Source of the DNA: an uncultured Ruminococcus sp.
Lineage (GTDB): Bacteria > Bacillota > Clostridia > Oscillospirales > Ruminococcaceae
Assembly (NCBI GenBank): GCA_910579835.1
Contig: CAJTWQ010000008.1
Coordinates: forward strand, 1 to 49,908
Direction of reading: 5' to 3'
DNA: 49,908 bases
Shown one piece after another: positions 39,098-48,152 of the stretch (position 1 is its first letter; the number at the start of each line of letters is the position of its first letter). The position numbers were made by a program, and so were the translations under genes. The notes under the pieces were generated by a model. It was not told where the DNA came from. It did no database searches and saw nothing but the letters and a program-made list of their open reading frames with translations.

Positions 39098-40119
39098 CAC
39101 TTGACCTCCAATGCTTTCATGACTTTGACAATATTCATGGAAACCGGACACTTTTGCAGACAGCGTCCGCAGCCCACGCAGCCGAATTCGCCGTTATTAT
39201 TAGCAGGGAAATACACCAGCTTGTGCATGAAACGCTGACGGAAGCGTTCGAGCTGAGAAATTCTGGGGTTGCCGTGTGCCATTTTCGTAAAATCAGAATA
39301 CATACAGGAATCCCAGCAGCGAAAACGGACAACACTGTCTCCGGTATTGAAATCCTTTATATCATAGCACTGACAGGTAGGACACACAAACGTACATGTA
39401 CCGCAGCCAATGCAGCTCTCGGAAAGTTCTCCCCACTTGTCGGAATTAAAAAGCTCATTAAGGCGCTCTCCTCCGAAGGATTCTGTAGAAAGTCCGGCTA
39501 GCGGCAGTTTTTTCAGCACATTTCTTGTATTCTCCTGAACAGCCATAAGACGTGAAGCGTCTCCGTCTTCAAGTAGGTGATCTATATCTGCAAGAAAACT
39601 TTCGCCTTTTTCCGTATTTGCAAGGAAAAAGAAACCGTCGCCGTCAGGAAACACCGTAACATCGCCTCCAGGCATGGTCGGATCAATCCCGAATACCGTA
39701 CAGAAACAAGTCTCGGAAGGGCGTGTGCACGCTATAGTCACAACCGTGCCATGATCCCGGCGGTTCTTATAGAAGCTGTCCACGGGATCGGTAAGATACA
39801 CCTTGTCAAGAATGTCAAAGCTATGAGCATCACATCCACGGACGCCGAAAATCACAAAATCCTCACACTCCCGGCGAATGTCCTCTATTTCAATATTTTT
39901 TCCGTTTATTTTAAAGGCGGCAAGATTCTCCGTTTGCGGAAAGAAAAAATCCTTTGCGCTGCGAACAGTGTTAAGAGCGTTTGAAAGCTTCATGCCGCTT
40001 TCGTACTTTTTATATTCCGCAGTTCCGTCCTCACGGTCAACCGGAATATAAAGACCCTGCTTTGCGGATATTTCCTCAAAAAGCTGATTCAGCCTTTCAG
40101 CCGTTATTTTCCTGAACAT
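39097..40119 (-). CDS. 4Fe-4S dicluster protein, FlxB/FlxC or AsrA-like
   Basis: 340 residues. The N-terminal 220 residues resemble the AsrA and hydrogenase-beta type of domain (FGVRGCDAHSFDILDKVYLTDPVDSFY, IACTRPSETCFCTVFG). Two 4Fe-4S motifs are CIGCGTCTFVCPTCQCYD and CVGCGRCLQKCPVSMN, near residues 236-256 and 316-331. It probably relays electrons between the NADH-oxidising flavin subunit and the MvhD/FlxD protein. The start overlaps the stop of the preceding iron-sulfur gene by one base. Confidence 0.85.
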   Translation of the reverse strand: MFRKITAERLNQLFEEISAKQGLYIPVDREDGTAEYKKYESGMKLSNALNTVRSAKDFFFPQTENLAAFKINGKNIEIEDIRRECEDFVIFGVRGCDAHSFDILDKVYLTDPVDSFYKNRRDHGTVVTIACTRPSETCFCTVFGIDPTMPGGDVTVFPDGDGFFFLANTEKGESFLADIDHLLEDGDASRLMAVQENTRNVLKKLPLAGLSTESFGGERLNELFNSDKWGELSESCIGCGTCTFVCPTCQCYDIKDFNTGDSVVRFRCWDSCMYSDFTKMAHGNPRISQLERFRQRFMHKLVYFPANNNGEFGCVGCGRCLQKCPVSMNIVKVMKALEVK

Positions 40120-41090
40120 TATTCCACTCCCCTTTCATGAACAACGGAAGCTTCGCAGTCGTCAAGCTTATAATCATTGAGCGGCGCTTTGTCAGTTGTA
40201 TTTTCTCCTGCCTGATATGTACCGTAAAGCGAATTTATATCCTTGATAAACTTACGGTTAAGCAGATGCAGAGGAATATTCTGCGGACATACTCTGGAGC
40301 ATTCACCGCAGTCGGTACAGCGTCCGGCAACATGAAATGCGCGGATGATATGGAACATATTCTCCTCAAAACTATCGGCTGCGGCTTTGTTTTCGAGCCC
40401 AGAATCCGGGTTATCAAACACGCACTTCTCGCAGGTACAGGCAGGGCATACGTTCCGGCAGGCGTTGCAGCGGATGCACTTTGAAAGCTCCCCTCTCCAG
40501 AAATCATAACGCTCCTGCGCAGTCATATTCTCCAGCTTTTCAATCATGGCGAAACGATCGGATTCAAGCACATCTCCGTCCTCGCCTATAAGCTCGTCAT
40601 AAACGACATGCTTTTTACTCTTGCAGGATGCACATTTTCCGCTTACCGCCTCGAAAAACGGCATTTCTGATGTGCCGTAAATTGTCTCTATTTTAAGAGT
40701 ATAATTCTCGTTTTTAACATTGAGAATTCCAGTGATCCCCTTTGCTTTTATTTTTTCAATATCAAGCTTGGGACCTCCGGGAATACCTATAACATATACC
40801 TTTTCACGGTCTACACGATGCTCCTTTACAAGCTGGTTAAAGCTGTAGGTGTCGCAGGGCTTCAGAAACGCAAGAATCCGTCCGTCCTTTTTTGTCTCCT
40901 TTACCAGATATTTGGAAAGGTTTGCGGAAGTAAAGTCGTCGCAGACAAAATCTCTTTCAAGTTCCTCAGCTGAAGTGAACACAGCCGGAGTATGGTCATA
41001 GGCAAATTCACCGCTTTTCCAGCCAAGAACACGATTTACCGTGCCGTTGGAAAAAAGCTCCTCCGCTCTTTTTATCATTGCTTCCTGCAT
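40119..41090 (-). CDS. 4Fe-4S dicluster protein, FlxC/FlxB-like
   Basis: 323 residues, paralogous in layout to the next gene. An N-terminal domain (ILAFLKPCDTYSFNQLVKEHRV, CASCKSKKH) related to F420-reducing hydrogenase beta subunits is followed by CIRCNACRNVCPACTCEKC and CTDCGECSRVCPQNIP. The C-terminal 60 residues are acidic and carry no motif. The first codons overlap the MvhD/FlxD gene by 16 bp. The name FlxB versus FlxC cannot be fixed from sequence alone. Confidence 0.83.
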   Translation of the reverse strand: MQEAMIKRAEELFSNGTVNRVLGWKSGEFAYDHTPAVFTSAEELERDFVCDDFTSANLSKYLVKETKKDGRILAFLKPCDTYSFNQLVKEHRVDREKVYVIGIPGGPKLDIEKIKAKGITGILNVKNENYTLKIETIYGTSEMPFFEAVSGKCASCKSKKHVVYDELIGEDGDVLESDRFAMIEKLENMTAQERYDFWRGELSKCIRCNACRNVCPACTCEKCVFDNPDSGLENKAAADSFEENMFHIIRAFHVAGRCTDCGECSRVCPQNIPLHLLNRKFIKDINSLYGTYQAGENTTDKAPLNDYKLDDCEASVVHERGVE

Positions 41091-41521
41091 CTCAGATCCT
41101 CCAGTCTCAGGTTAGGCCCAAGTTTTTTTACGGCCTCGGTAAATTCGTTCATTGTAGCTGCGAATTTTGCTCCCTCCGCAGCAGATACCCACTCTACTCT
41201 CGTTCTGTCACGCTCGATGCCGAGGAAATCCAGCATACTGAAAAGCAACGTCATTCTCCGGCGTGTAAAATAGTTGCCGGATGTATAATGACAGTCTCCA
41301 GGATGACATCCGCAGAGAATAACTCCGTCCGCTCCCCTTTGAAATGCACGGAGGATAAACATTGGATTCACCCTGCACGAACACGGAACACGGATAATTT
41401 TAACATTCGCAGGATAATTCAGCCGGTTTGTACCTGAAAGATCGGCTCCGGCATAGGAACACCAGTTGCAGCAGAAAGCAACTATAAGGGGCTGAAATTC
41501 TTTATCTTCATTTACTTGCAT
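41075..41521 (-). CDS. MvhD/FlxD-type 2Fe-2S electron-transfer subunit
   Basis: 148 residues from the ATG at 41521, with GGAGG upstream inside the hdrA end; the frame stays open further but overlaps hdrA. Family pattern is complete: FCCNWCSYAGADLSG, VPCSCRVNP and GVILCGCHPGDCHYTSGNYF, with the cysteines that hold a 2Fe-2S cluster. MvhD-type subunits pass electrons from a donor module to HdrA. No MvhA or MvhG hydrogenase is present here, so the donor is the Flx module rather than H2. Confidence 0.93.
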   Translation of the reverse strand: MQVNEDKEFQPLIVAFCCNWCSYAGADLSGTNRLNYPANVKIIRVPCSCRVNPMFILRAFQRGADGVILCGCHPGDCHYTSGNYFTRRRMTLLFSMLDFLGIERDRTRVEWVSAAEGAKFAATMNEFTEAVKKLGPNLRLEDLRCRKQ

Positions 41522-43503
41522 ATTGCGTCTACCTCCGCCATAATCTGGCTGTTTGAGAAGCCGTTGAGATCCATTGCACCCGACGGACAGGCAACCGTAC
41601 AGGCTCCGCATCCCTGACATACAGCCGGGTTAACGCTTGCCACACGGCGGATCCGTGTTGTTCTGTCGGGCATTCTAAATTCCTTGTCAATATATGTGAT
41701 AGCGCCGTAGGGGCATACTTTCTCGCAGGATGAACAGCCGTTACACATAAGCTCATCGGAATGAGCAATACAAGGATTACAGGTAATGCTGTTTCTGCAC
41801 AGAAGTCCAATAGCCTTTGCGGCGGCGGCACTGGCCTGAGCCACGGTTTCTGGAATATCCTTAGGTCCCTGACAAGCTCCTGACAGGAAGATTCCCGCCG
41901 TTGCGGACTCCACAGGACGAAGCTTGGGATGAGCCTCGGTAAAGAAATCGTTGGTATCCATTTGAGTTGTAAGCATAGTAGCAAGAGGACGCGCGCTCTT
42001 ATCCGGCTCGATCGCTGCCGCAAGCACGACCATATCCGCCTTGATGTGAAGCTGCTCATTGGCAAGCAGATCAGATGCCTGAACATCAAGAGAGCCGTCT
42101 GAAACAGGAGTCACCTTGCCTACCATACCTTTAATATAGTGAACTCCATACTGTTCCACGGCACGGCGATAGAATTCGTCGAAATTTTTACCGGGCGTTC
42201 TCACATCGATATAGAAAACATAAACCTCAGTATCAGGATACTTCTCACGAATGAGCATAGCATGTTTTGCCGTGTACATACAGCATATTTTCGAGCAGTA
42301 GGGCTTGCCCTTGCCGTCGTCGCATCTTGAACCCACGCACTGTACGAAAACGATTGTGTGCGGATGCTTCTTATCGGATGGACGGAGCAGCGTTCCGCCG
42401 TTGGGACCTGCCGCATTCATAAGTCTTTCAAGCTCTAGAGATGTCACCACATCAGGACTCTGTGAATATGCAAATTCCTCATATTTGTCAATTTTTATAG
42501 GATTAAAACCGGTTGCAACCACTATTGCACCGTACTTCTCCTCAATATACTTATCAGTCTGCTTATAATCGATCGCTCCGACGGAGCACACCTTGGAGCA
42601 CACGCCGCATTTACCGTTTTTCAGCATCAAACAGTAATTCGGATCAATCGCAGCAACCTTCGGCACAGCTTGAGCGAAAGGAATATAAACCGCCGTCCTG
42701 TTGTCAAGACCCATATTGAACTCGTTGGGGACTTTTTTCATGGGGCATTTTTCCATGCACAGTCCACATCCGGTACATTTTGTTTCGTCCACAAACCGAG
42801 CCTTTTTCTTCACGGTCACCGTGAAATTGCCCACAAATCCCTTAACATCAGTAATCTCGCTATACGAATGAATATGTATCCTCTCATTCTGAGCACATTC
42901 CACCATTTTCGGCGTAAGAATACAGGCGGCACAGTCAAGAGTTGGGAATGTCTTGTCTATCTGAGCCATTTTTCCGCCAATAGTCGGTTCTTTTTCCACA
43001 ATATCAACATCAAATCCGGCTTCAGCAATATCGAGAGCCGTCTGAATTCCGGCAATTCCTCCTCCGATTACTAGAGCACGTTTTACTACCGGACTTTCTC
43101 CAGCTGTCAGCGGTGCATTTAGATGAACCTTTGCAATTGCAGCCCTTCCCAGAATTACTGCTTTTTCCGTAGCAGATGCTATATCCTTGTGAATCCACGA
43201 ACATTGTTCACGTATATTTGCAATTTCTACAAGATACGGATTCAGTCCGGCTGCAGCCGCAGCTTTGCGAAAAGTATTTTCATGCATTCTCGGAGAACAT
43301 GAACACACCACCACACTGGTAAGAGAATGCTCCTTTATTGCATCCTTTATGAGGTTTTGACCGGATTCGGAACACATATACTGATAATCCTGAGAGATAA
43401 CAACTCCCGCTTCATATCCGAGAGCTTCCGCAACAGCTTTCACATCAACCGTGGCGGCGATATTCGTACCGCAGTGGCAGACAAAAACACCTATTCTCTG
43501 CAT
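41512..43503 (-). CDS. hdrA: HdrA, FAD and iron-sulfur electron-bifurcating subunit
   Basis: 663 residues. In order it has an N-terminal CHCGTNI segment, the FAD fold (VIGGGIAGIQTALDIAEAGFDV), FPTLDCAACILTPKM, a ferredoxin motif CTGCGLCMEKCP, the YCSKICCMYTAKHA cluster motif next to the flavin, and two C-terminal 4Fe-4S motifs (CNGCSSCEKVCP and CQGCGACTVACP). HdrA is the bifurcating flavoprotein of heterodisulfide reductase, splitting electrons between ferredoxin and HdrBC. All the ligand motifs needed appear intact and there is no selenocysteine. It is flanked by hdrC and the MvhD/FlxD gene. Confidence 0.95.
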   Translation of the reverse strand: MQRIGVFVCHCGTNIAATVDVKAVAEALGYEAGVVISQDYQYMCSESGQNLIKDAIKEHSLTSVVVCSCSPRMHENTFRKAAAAAGLNPYLVEIANIREQCSWIHKDIASATEKAVILGRAAIAKVHLNAPLTAGESPVVKRALVIGGGIAGIQTALDIAEAGFDVDIVEKEPTIGGKMAQIDKTFPTLDCAACILTPKMVECAQNERIHIHSYSEITDVKGFVGNFTVTVKKKARFVDETKCTGCGLCMEKCPMKKVPNEFNMGLDNRTAVYIPFAQAVPKVAAIDPNYCLMLKNGKCGVCSKVCSVGAIDYKQTDKYIEEKYGAIVVATGFNPIKIDKYEEFAYSQSPDVVTSLELERLMNAAGPNGGTLLRPSDKKHPHTIVFVQCVGSRCDDGKGKPYCSKICCMYTAKHAMLIREKYPDTEVYVFYIDVRTPGKNFDEFYRRAVEQYGVHYIKGMVGKVTPVSDGSLDVQASDLLANEQLHIKADMVVLAAAIEPDKSARPLATMLTTQMDTNDFFTEAHPKLRPVESATAGIFLSGACQGPKDIPETVAQASAAAAKAIGLLCRNSITCNPCIAHSDELMCNGCSSCEKVCPYGAITYIDKEFRMPDRTTRIRRVASVNPAVCQGCGACTVACPSGAMDLNGFSNSQIMAEVDAICK

Positions 43504-43515
43504 ATTATCTCCTCC

Positions 43516-43899
43516 TTACTTGGTATACTTTCTGAACGCTGTAACGATAGCCTGCTGCGGCAGATCATCGTCCAGCATTTCCGGAATTTGATCGGGAATC
43601 AGATGATTGCATCCCTGTCTCCTTACGGCGGCAAGACGCACAGCCTCCACTACCTTTGCCGGCTGAACATCACGGGGACAGCGTTCGATGCAGGCGAAGC
43701 AGGTCAGGCATTTATATAGTGACTGAGAAGCCATAAGAGGCTCTATATCCCCTCTTTCCACCATATACACAAACTGGTGCGGATGATATTCCATTTCATC
43801 ATAGGACGGACAGGCAGCCGAACATTTGCCGCATCTCATGCATTTAAGGACATTGACACCGGATGTAATGTCCACCCAGTCTTTCAGTGAATTACTCAT
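43516..43899 (-). CDS. hdrC: HdrC, 4Fe-4S subunit
   Basis: 127 residues with two four-cysteine motifs, CMRCGKCSAACPSYDEMEYHP and CLTCFACIERCPRDVQP. The spacing is as in HdrC, which links HdrA to HdrB. The first 8 bp overlap the hdrB end; hdrA follows after 12 bp. Confidence 0.93.
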   Translation of the reverse strand: MSNSLKDWVDITSGVNVLKCMRCGKCSAACPSYDEMEYHPHQFVYMVERGDIEPLMASQSLYKCLTCFACIERCPRDVQPAKVVEAVRLAAVRRQGCNHLIPDQIPEMLDDDLPQQAIVTAFRKYTK

Positions 43900-44692
43900 T
43901 TCCGCTGTCCTCCTTTACACCAAGAGCTTCGGCCAGAAGCTCGGTAAAATAATATACCGGAAGTTCAGAATCGGAATTCTTTTTAAGATTATACAGGCAG
44001 AGTGGACAAGCCGTAATTACACAGTCAGCCCCCATATCTTCTGCATTTTCCATAACCGCATTGCTTCTTCTGCGTGCCTGATTCTTATCTTCCATAGTGA
44101 TATATCCGCCGCAGCATTCGTTTCTCTGCGCCCAAATAACCGGAACTGCACCAACAGCTCTGATGAAATCCTCCATAATACTGGGATTTTCCGGATCATC
44201 CATTGCCATTGCCTTTGAGGGACGCAGCAGAAGACAGCCGTAATAAGCGGCGATCCTCTTTTCCTTTAACGGATTTACTACCTTTTCCGCCAGCCTGTCA
44301 AAACCTACAACATCTCTGAGCATCTCCAGATAGTGATATACAGTAGTTTCTCCCCTGTAAGGATTCTCCAGCCCGAGGTAATTGTTTACCTTGTTCTGCA
44401 ATGCCGTATTTCGGGAAATATCATAATTTGTCTGCTTGATGACGTTGTGACAGGCAGAGCATACAGTAATAAGCGGCCTGCCCTGTTCTCTGGCAGCATT
44501 TAGAGTTCTGACTGCCGAAAGCTTTGTTGCCGGTTCATTAGCGGCGGTGGTATATGCTCCCCCGCAGCACTGCCAGTCCGCCGGCTCTTCAAGACATATT
44601 CCAAGCGCCTCTGCGGCGGCTCTGGCATATTTATCCAGTTCTTTCGCCTTCGTCCTCAAAGTACAGCCGGGATAATATGTGAATGTTTCCAT
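43892..44692 (-). CDS. hdrB: HdrB, CCG-domain catalytic-type subunit
   Basis: 266 residues from the ATG at 44692 (AAAGGA upstream; the frame extends further without support). Two CCG motifs: C10...QCCGG...CSACH and GCLLLRP...ECCGGY...CPLC. In methanogens these bind the paired non-cubane 4Fe-4S clusters that reduce CoM-S-S-CoB. Clostridia lack those thiols, so the acceptor must be different: another disulfide or, as argued here, the FrdB/FrdA pair. First of the hdrBCA set, 90 bp after fumC. Confidence 0.93.
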   Translation of the reverse strand: METFTYYPGCTLRTKAKELDKYARAAAEALGICLEEPADWQCCGGAYTTAANEPATKLSAVRTLNAAREQGRPLITVCSACHNVIKQTNYDISRNTALQNKVNNYLGLENPYRGETTVYHYLEMLRDVVGFDRLAEKVVNPLKEKRIAAYYGCLLLRPSKAMAMDDPENPSIMEDFIRAVGAVPVIWAQRNECCGGYITMEDKNQARRRSNAVMENAEDMGADCVITACPLCLYNLKKNSDSELPVYYFTELLAEALGVKEDSGNE

Positions 44693-44782
44693 AGTGATTT
44701 CCTTTCTTGTACCGATTCTTGATTCTCCTTTGCATGGAAAGGGACACCGTTCCACTGCCCTCAGAGAGTGAGTATAAAAATG

Positions 44783-46159
44783 TTAAACCATCTGCTCCGG
44801 ATGGAAAACCTCATCGAATCGTTCTGCGGTCAGAAAACCAAGCTCAACGCAGGCCTCTTTCAGGGAAATATTGTCCTTAAAAGCCTTTTTGGCGGTTTTT
44901 GCAGCATTTTCGTATCCGATATACGGATTCAGAGCAGTTACCAGCATCAGTGAATTATGCAGATTATGATGCATTTTCTCTCTATTTGCCTTGATTCCCA
45001 CAGCACAGTTTTTATTAAAAGAAATAATTGATTCGGCTAAAAGTCTTGCCGACTGTAAAAAATTATAAGCGCATACAGGCATAAACACATTTAGCTCAAA
45101 ATTACCCTGAGAGGCCGCCATTCCTACAGCCACATCGTTTCCCATAACCTGCACGGCAACCATCGTTACCTGTTCACACTGTGTAGGATTTACCTTGCCC
45201 GGCATAATTGAGGAACCCGGCTCATTTTCAGGAATAAAAATTTCTCCGAGACCATCACGGGGACCTGACGCCAGCCATCTGATATCGTTGGCGATCTTCA
45301 TCATATCGGCAGCAAGAGCCTTTAAAGCTCCATGTGCGAACACAATCTCGTCCTTTGATGTCAGCGAATGAAATTTGTTGGGAGACGTAACAAAATCCTT
45401 TCCGGTAAGCTGACTGATAGCCTCCGCCGATTTTTCAGCAAATCCGGCCGGCGCATTAAGACCTGTGCCTACGGCAGTTCCGCCCAGGGCAAGCTCTTTC
45501 AGTTCCTCACAGGCGGTAAGCATCATCTTTCTATCCTTTTCAAGGGATGCTCTCCAACCGCTTATTTCCTGCGAAAATTTTATCGGCGTAGCGTCCTGAA
45601 GATGAGTCCTGCCGCTCTTTACAATATCACTGTTCTCTGATTCAAGACGGCTGAATGTAGCAATAAGTACATCAATTGCCGGTATCACCTTATCCTCCAG
45701 GGCGATAACAGCGGCAATATGCATGGCTGTAGGGAAAGTATCGTTGGAGGACTGACTCATATTTATATCGTCGTTGGGGTGGAGCAGCTTTGCTCCGGCA
45801 ATTTCATTTCCTCTGTTGGCAATAACTTCGTTGGCATTCATATTGGACTGCGTTCCGCTACCTGTTTGCCACACTACAAGAGGAAAATGATCATTGAGAT
45901 CGCCGCTGATAACCTCATCGCAGGCCTGAGAGATTGCAGAAAGCTTTTCCTCTGTCATTTTCTCCGGCTTTACAGCGTGATTGGCCATAGCGGCCGCCTT
46001 TTTGAGGATTCCGAAAGCATGAGTGATTTCTCTCGGCATTGTTTCGATTCCCACACCGATAAGAAAATTTTCATGGCTCCTTTCGGTCTGAGCCGCCCAG
46101 TATTTATCCGCCGGCACTTTCACCTCGCCCATAGAGTCGTGTTCTATACGATAATCCAT
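44783..46159 (-). CDS. fumC: Class II fumarate hydratase
   Basis: 458 residues from the ATG at 46159 (AAGGTGG upstream; the frame opens four codons earlier at a GTG). This oxygen-stable fumarase has no iron-sulfur cluster and interconverts malate and fumarate. The signature GSSIMPGKVNPTQ is intact, as are SGSGTQSNMN-type (TGSGTQSNMNANEV), SQSSNDTFPTAMH and SGRTHLQDATP. It lies between rex and hdrB, so in this unit it supplies fumarate to the downstream FrdAB. Confidence 0.97.
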   Translation of the reverse strand: MDYRIEHDSMGEVKVPADKYWAAQTERSHENFLIGVGIETMPREITHAFGILKKAAAMANHAVKPEKMTEEKLSAISQACDEVISGDLNDHFPLVVWQTGSGTQSNMNANEVIANRGNEIAGAKLLHPNDDINMSQSSNDTFPTAMHIAAVIALEDKVIPAIDVLIATFSRLESENSDIVKSGRTHLQDATPIKFSQEISGWRASLEKDRKMMLTACEELKELALGGTAVGTGLNAPAGFAEKSAEAISQLTGKDFVTSPNKFHSLTSKDEIVFAHGALKALAADMMKIANDIRWLASGPRDGLGEIFIPENEPGSSIMPGKVNPTQCEQVTMVAVQVMGNDVAVGMAASQGNFELNVFMPVCAYNFLQSARLLAESIISFNKNCAVGIKANREKMHHNLHNSLMLVTALNPYIGYENAAKTAKKAFKDNISLKEACVELGFLTAERFDEVFHPEQMV

Positions 46160-46204
46160 GTAAATTACCACCTTTTTTTGTTAAAATAATAATTAACCTT
46201 ATGA

Positions 46205-46843
46205 TTATTCTGCCTCACCTGAATTGATTCTGTAAGAGAGCGTCGTGAGGCTGTCGCCAAGATGTACGTTTTCAACGGCTATCCCCTCGTGCGACACCCT
46301 GAGATCGTAATGCGTAAAGTTCCAGAACGCTTTTATACCGCATCCGATAAGCCTTTCAACCGTCTTCTCCGCAGCATTCACCGGAATGCAGAGAATAGCG
46401 GCGTCAGGCTTTTTCTCAGCGCAGAATTCCTCTATCAGGGCAGAATCCTCAATAATAATGCCGCTGATCTCCTGCCCTATTTTATCTTCATCCGTATCAA
46501 AAGCTCCGATAAGGTCAAAACCCTTGCTTCTGAAATCTATGTGAGATACAATTGCACGTCCTAAGTTTCCGGTTCCCAAAAGAATAATGGGAGTAAGCCG
46601 GTCAAGACCGAGGATCTTGGCTATTTCCAGCTTAAGCGCACTGACATTGTAACCGTAGCCCTGCTGTCCGAAGCCGCCAAAGCAGTTGAAATCCTGTCTG
46701 ATCTGCGATGCTGTCAGTCCCATTTTTTCCGACAGTTCCCTAGATGATATACGGACATATCCGCAGTTTTCCAGTTCACCAAGAAACCTGTAGTATCTTG
46801 GCAGCCTTCTGATAACCGAATTTGAAATTAAGCTTTTTGACAT
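46205..46843 (-). CDS. rex: Redox-sensing transcriptional repressor Rex
   Basis: 212 residues from the ATG at 46843 with AAGGA eight bases upstream. Its N-terminal winged helix (VIRRLPRYYRFLGELENCGYVRISSRELSEKMGLTASQIRQDF) precedes the NAD(H)-binding Rossmann domain (ILLGTGNLGRAIVSH). Rex leaves DNA when NADH rises and derepresses NADH-consuming pathways. A poor half-site match (TTGTTAA plus TTAAC) lies between rex and fumC; no perfect Rex box is seen. Its position inside the unit suggests autoregulation and direct control of the Hdr-Flx-Frd genes. Confidence 0.96.
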   Translation of the reverse strand: MSKSLISNSVIRRLPRYYRFLGELENCGYVRISSRELSEKMGLTASQIRQDFNCFGGFGQQGYGYNVSALKLEIAKILGLDRLTPIILLGTGNLGRAIVSHIDFRSKGFDLIGAFDTDEDKIGQEISGIIIEDSALIEEFCAEKKPDAAILCIPVNAAEKTVERLIGCGIKAFWNFTHYDLRVSHEGIAVENVHLGDSLTTLSYRINSGEAE

Positions 46844-46914
46844 TATATGTTCCTTCTTTTTCAGAAGTCGGCAGAATACGGCGAAGCTGCACTGCATCTG
46901 CCGCTCCGGCATGA

Positions 46915-48129
46915 TTATCCGATCATTGAGTCAAGTCTTACTTTTATTTCATCAAGGAATGTCTTGGAATCAACCTTTCTCTTGTTTTCCAGCTTGGAAA
47001 TAAGATAAAGATCGCCTGTCATTACGCCTTCCTCGATCGTCTTGATAGTAGCCGCTTCAAGCTTATCGGCAAAATCACAAAGCTCTGGTGTTCCGTCCAG
47101 TTCTCCTCTTTTTCTCAGAGCGCCGCTCCATGCAAAAATAGTTGCAACGGAGTTTGTGGAAGTCTCCTCGCCCTTAAGATACTTGTAATAATGACGCTGA
47201 ACCGTTCCGTGAGCCGCCTCATACTCGTAAATTCCGTCGGGGGATACCAGTACTGAAGTCATCATTGCAAGGCTTCCGTAGGCAGTAGAAACCATATCGG
47301 ACATAACATCGCCGTCATAATTCTTGCAAGCCCAGATATACCCTCCGTTTGAACGGATAACACGGGCAACAGCATCGTCGATCAGCGTATAGAAATACTC
47401 GATTCCGGCGGCCTCATACTTTTCCTTGTACTCGTTTTCGTAAATCTCCGCGAAAATATCCTTAAAACGGTGGTCATACTTCTTGGAAATAGTATCCTTT
47501 GTAGCGAACCAAACGTCCTGTTTAAGATCTAGACCGTAGTTGAGACAAGCTCTTGCAAATCCGGCAATTGAGCTGTCAAGATTGTGCAGTCCCTGAATAA
47601 TTCCGTCAGAACCCACAAATTCATGTATAAGCTCTCTCGTTTCGTTTCCGTCCTTATCAGTTACGACAAGCTCTGCCCTGCCCCCTTGTTCAACCCGCAT
47701 TTCGGTGTTTTTGTAAACGTCTCCGTAAGCGTGACGGGCAATAGTTATGGGCTTTGTCCAGGTAGGGATATACGGCTCTATTCCCTTTACGATAATCGGC
47801 GTACGGAAAACAGTTCCGTCCAGAGCAGCCCTGATAGTTCCATTTGGGGATTTCCACATCTGCGTAAGATTATACTCTGGCATTCTTGCCGCATTTGGGG
47901 TGATGGTTGCGCACTTTACTGCAACACCATACTTTTTAGTAGCCTCGGCAGAGTCTATAGTTACCTGATCCTTTGTTTTCTCGCGGTAAGCGAGTCCCAG
48001 GTCATAGTATTCGGTATTAAGCTCTACATATGGTTCAAGAAGGGTTTCCTTGATCCACTTCCAGAGAATTCGTGTCATCTCGTCGCCATCCATCTCGACG
48101 AGAGGTGTTTTCATAATAATTTTTGACAT
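46915..48129 (-). CDS. icd: NADP-dependent isocitrate dehydrogenase, eukaryotic-like homodimeric type
   Basis: 404 residues. It begins MKTPLVEMDGDEMTRILW, the hallmark of the eukaryotic-type (subfamily II) NADP-IDH rather than the E. coli Icd type. Substrate-binding segment KSPNGTIR and metal/NADP region DDAVARVIRSNGGYIWACKNYDGDVMSD are intact. It oxidises isocitrate to 2-oxoglutarate with NADPH. Paired with aconitase upstream, it forms the oxidative half of a split TCA route to glutamate. GGAGG precedes the ATG. Confidence 0.96.
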   Translation of the reverse strand: MSKIIMKTPLVEMDGDEMTRILWKWIKETLLEPYVELNTEYYDLGLAYREKTKDQVTIDSAEATKKYGVAVKCATITPNAARMPEYNLTQMWKSPNGTIRAALDGTVFRTPIIVKGIEPYIPTWTKPITIARHAYGDVYKNTEMRVEQGGRAELVVTDKDGNETRELIHEFVGSDGIIQGLHNLDSSIAGFARACLNYGLDLKQDVWFATKDTISKKYDHRFKDIFAEIYENEYKEKYEAAGIEYFYTLIDDAVARVIRSNGGYIWACKNYDGDVMSDMVSTAYGSLAMMTSVLVSPDGIYEYEAAHGTVQRHYYKYLKGEETSTNSVATIFAWSGALRKRGELDGTPELCDFADKLEAATIKTIEEGVMTGDLYLISKLENKRKVDSKTFLDEIKVRLDSMIG

Positions 48130-48152
48130 AGGTTGTTACCTCCATAAAATCG

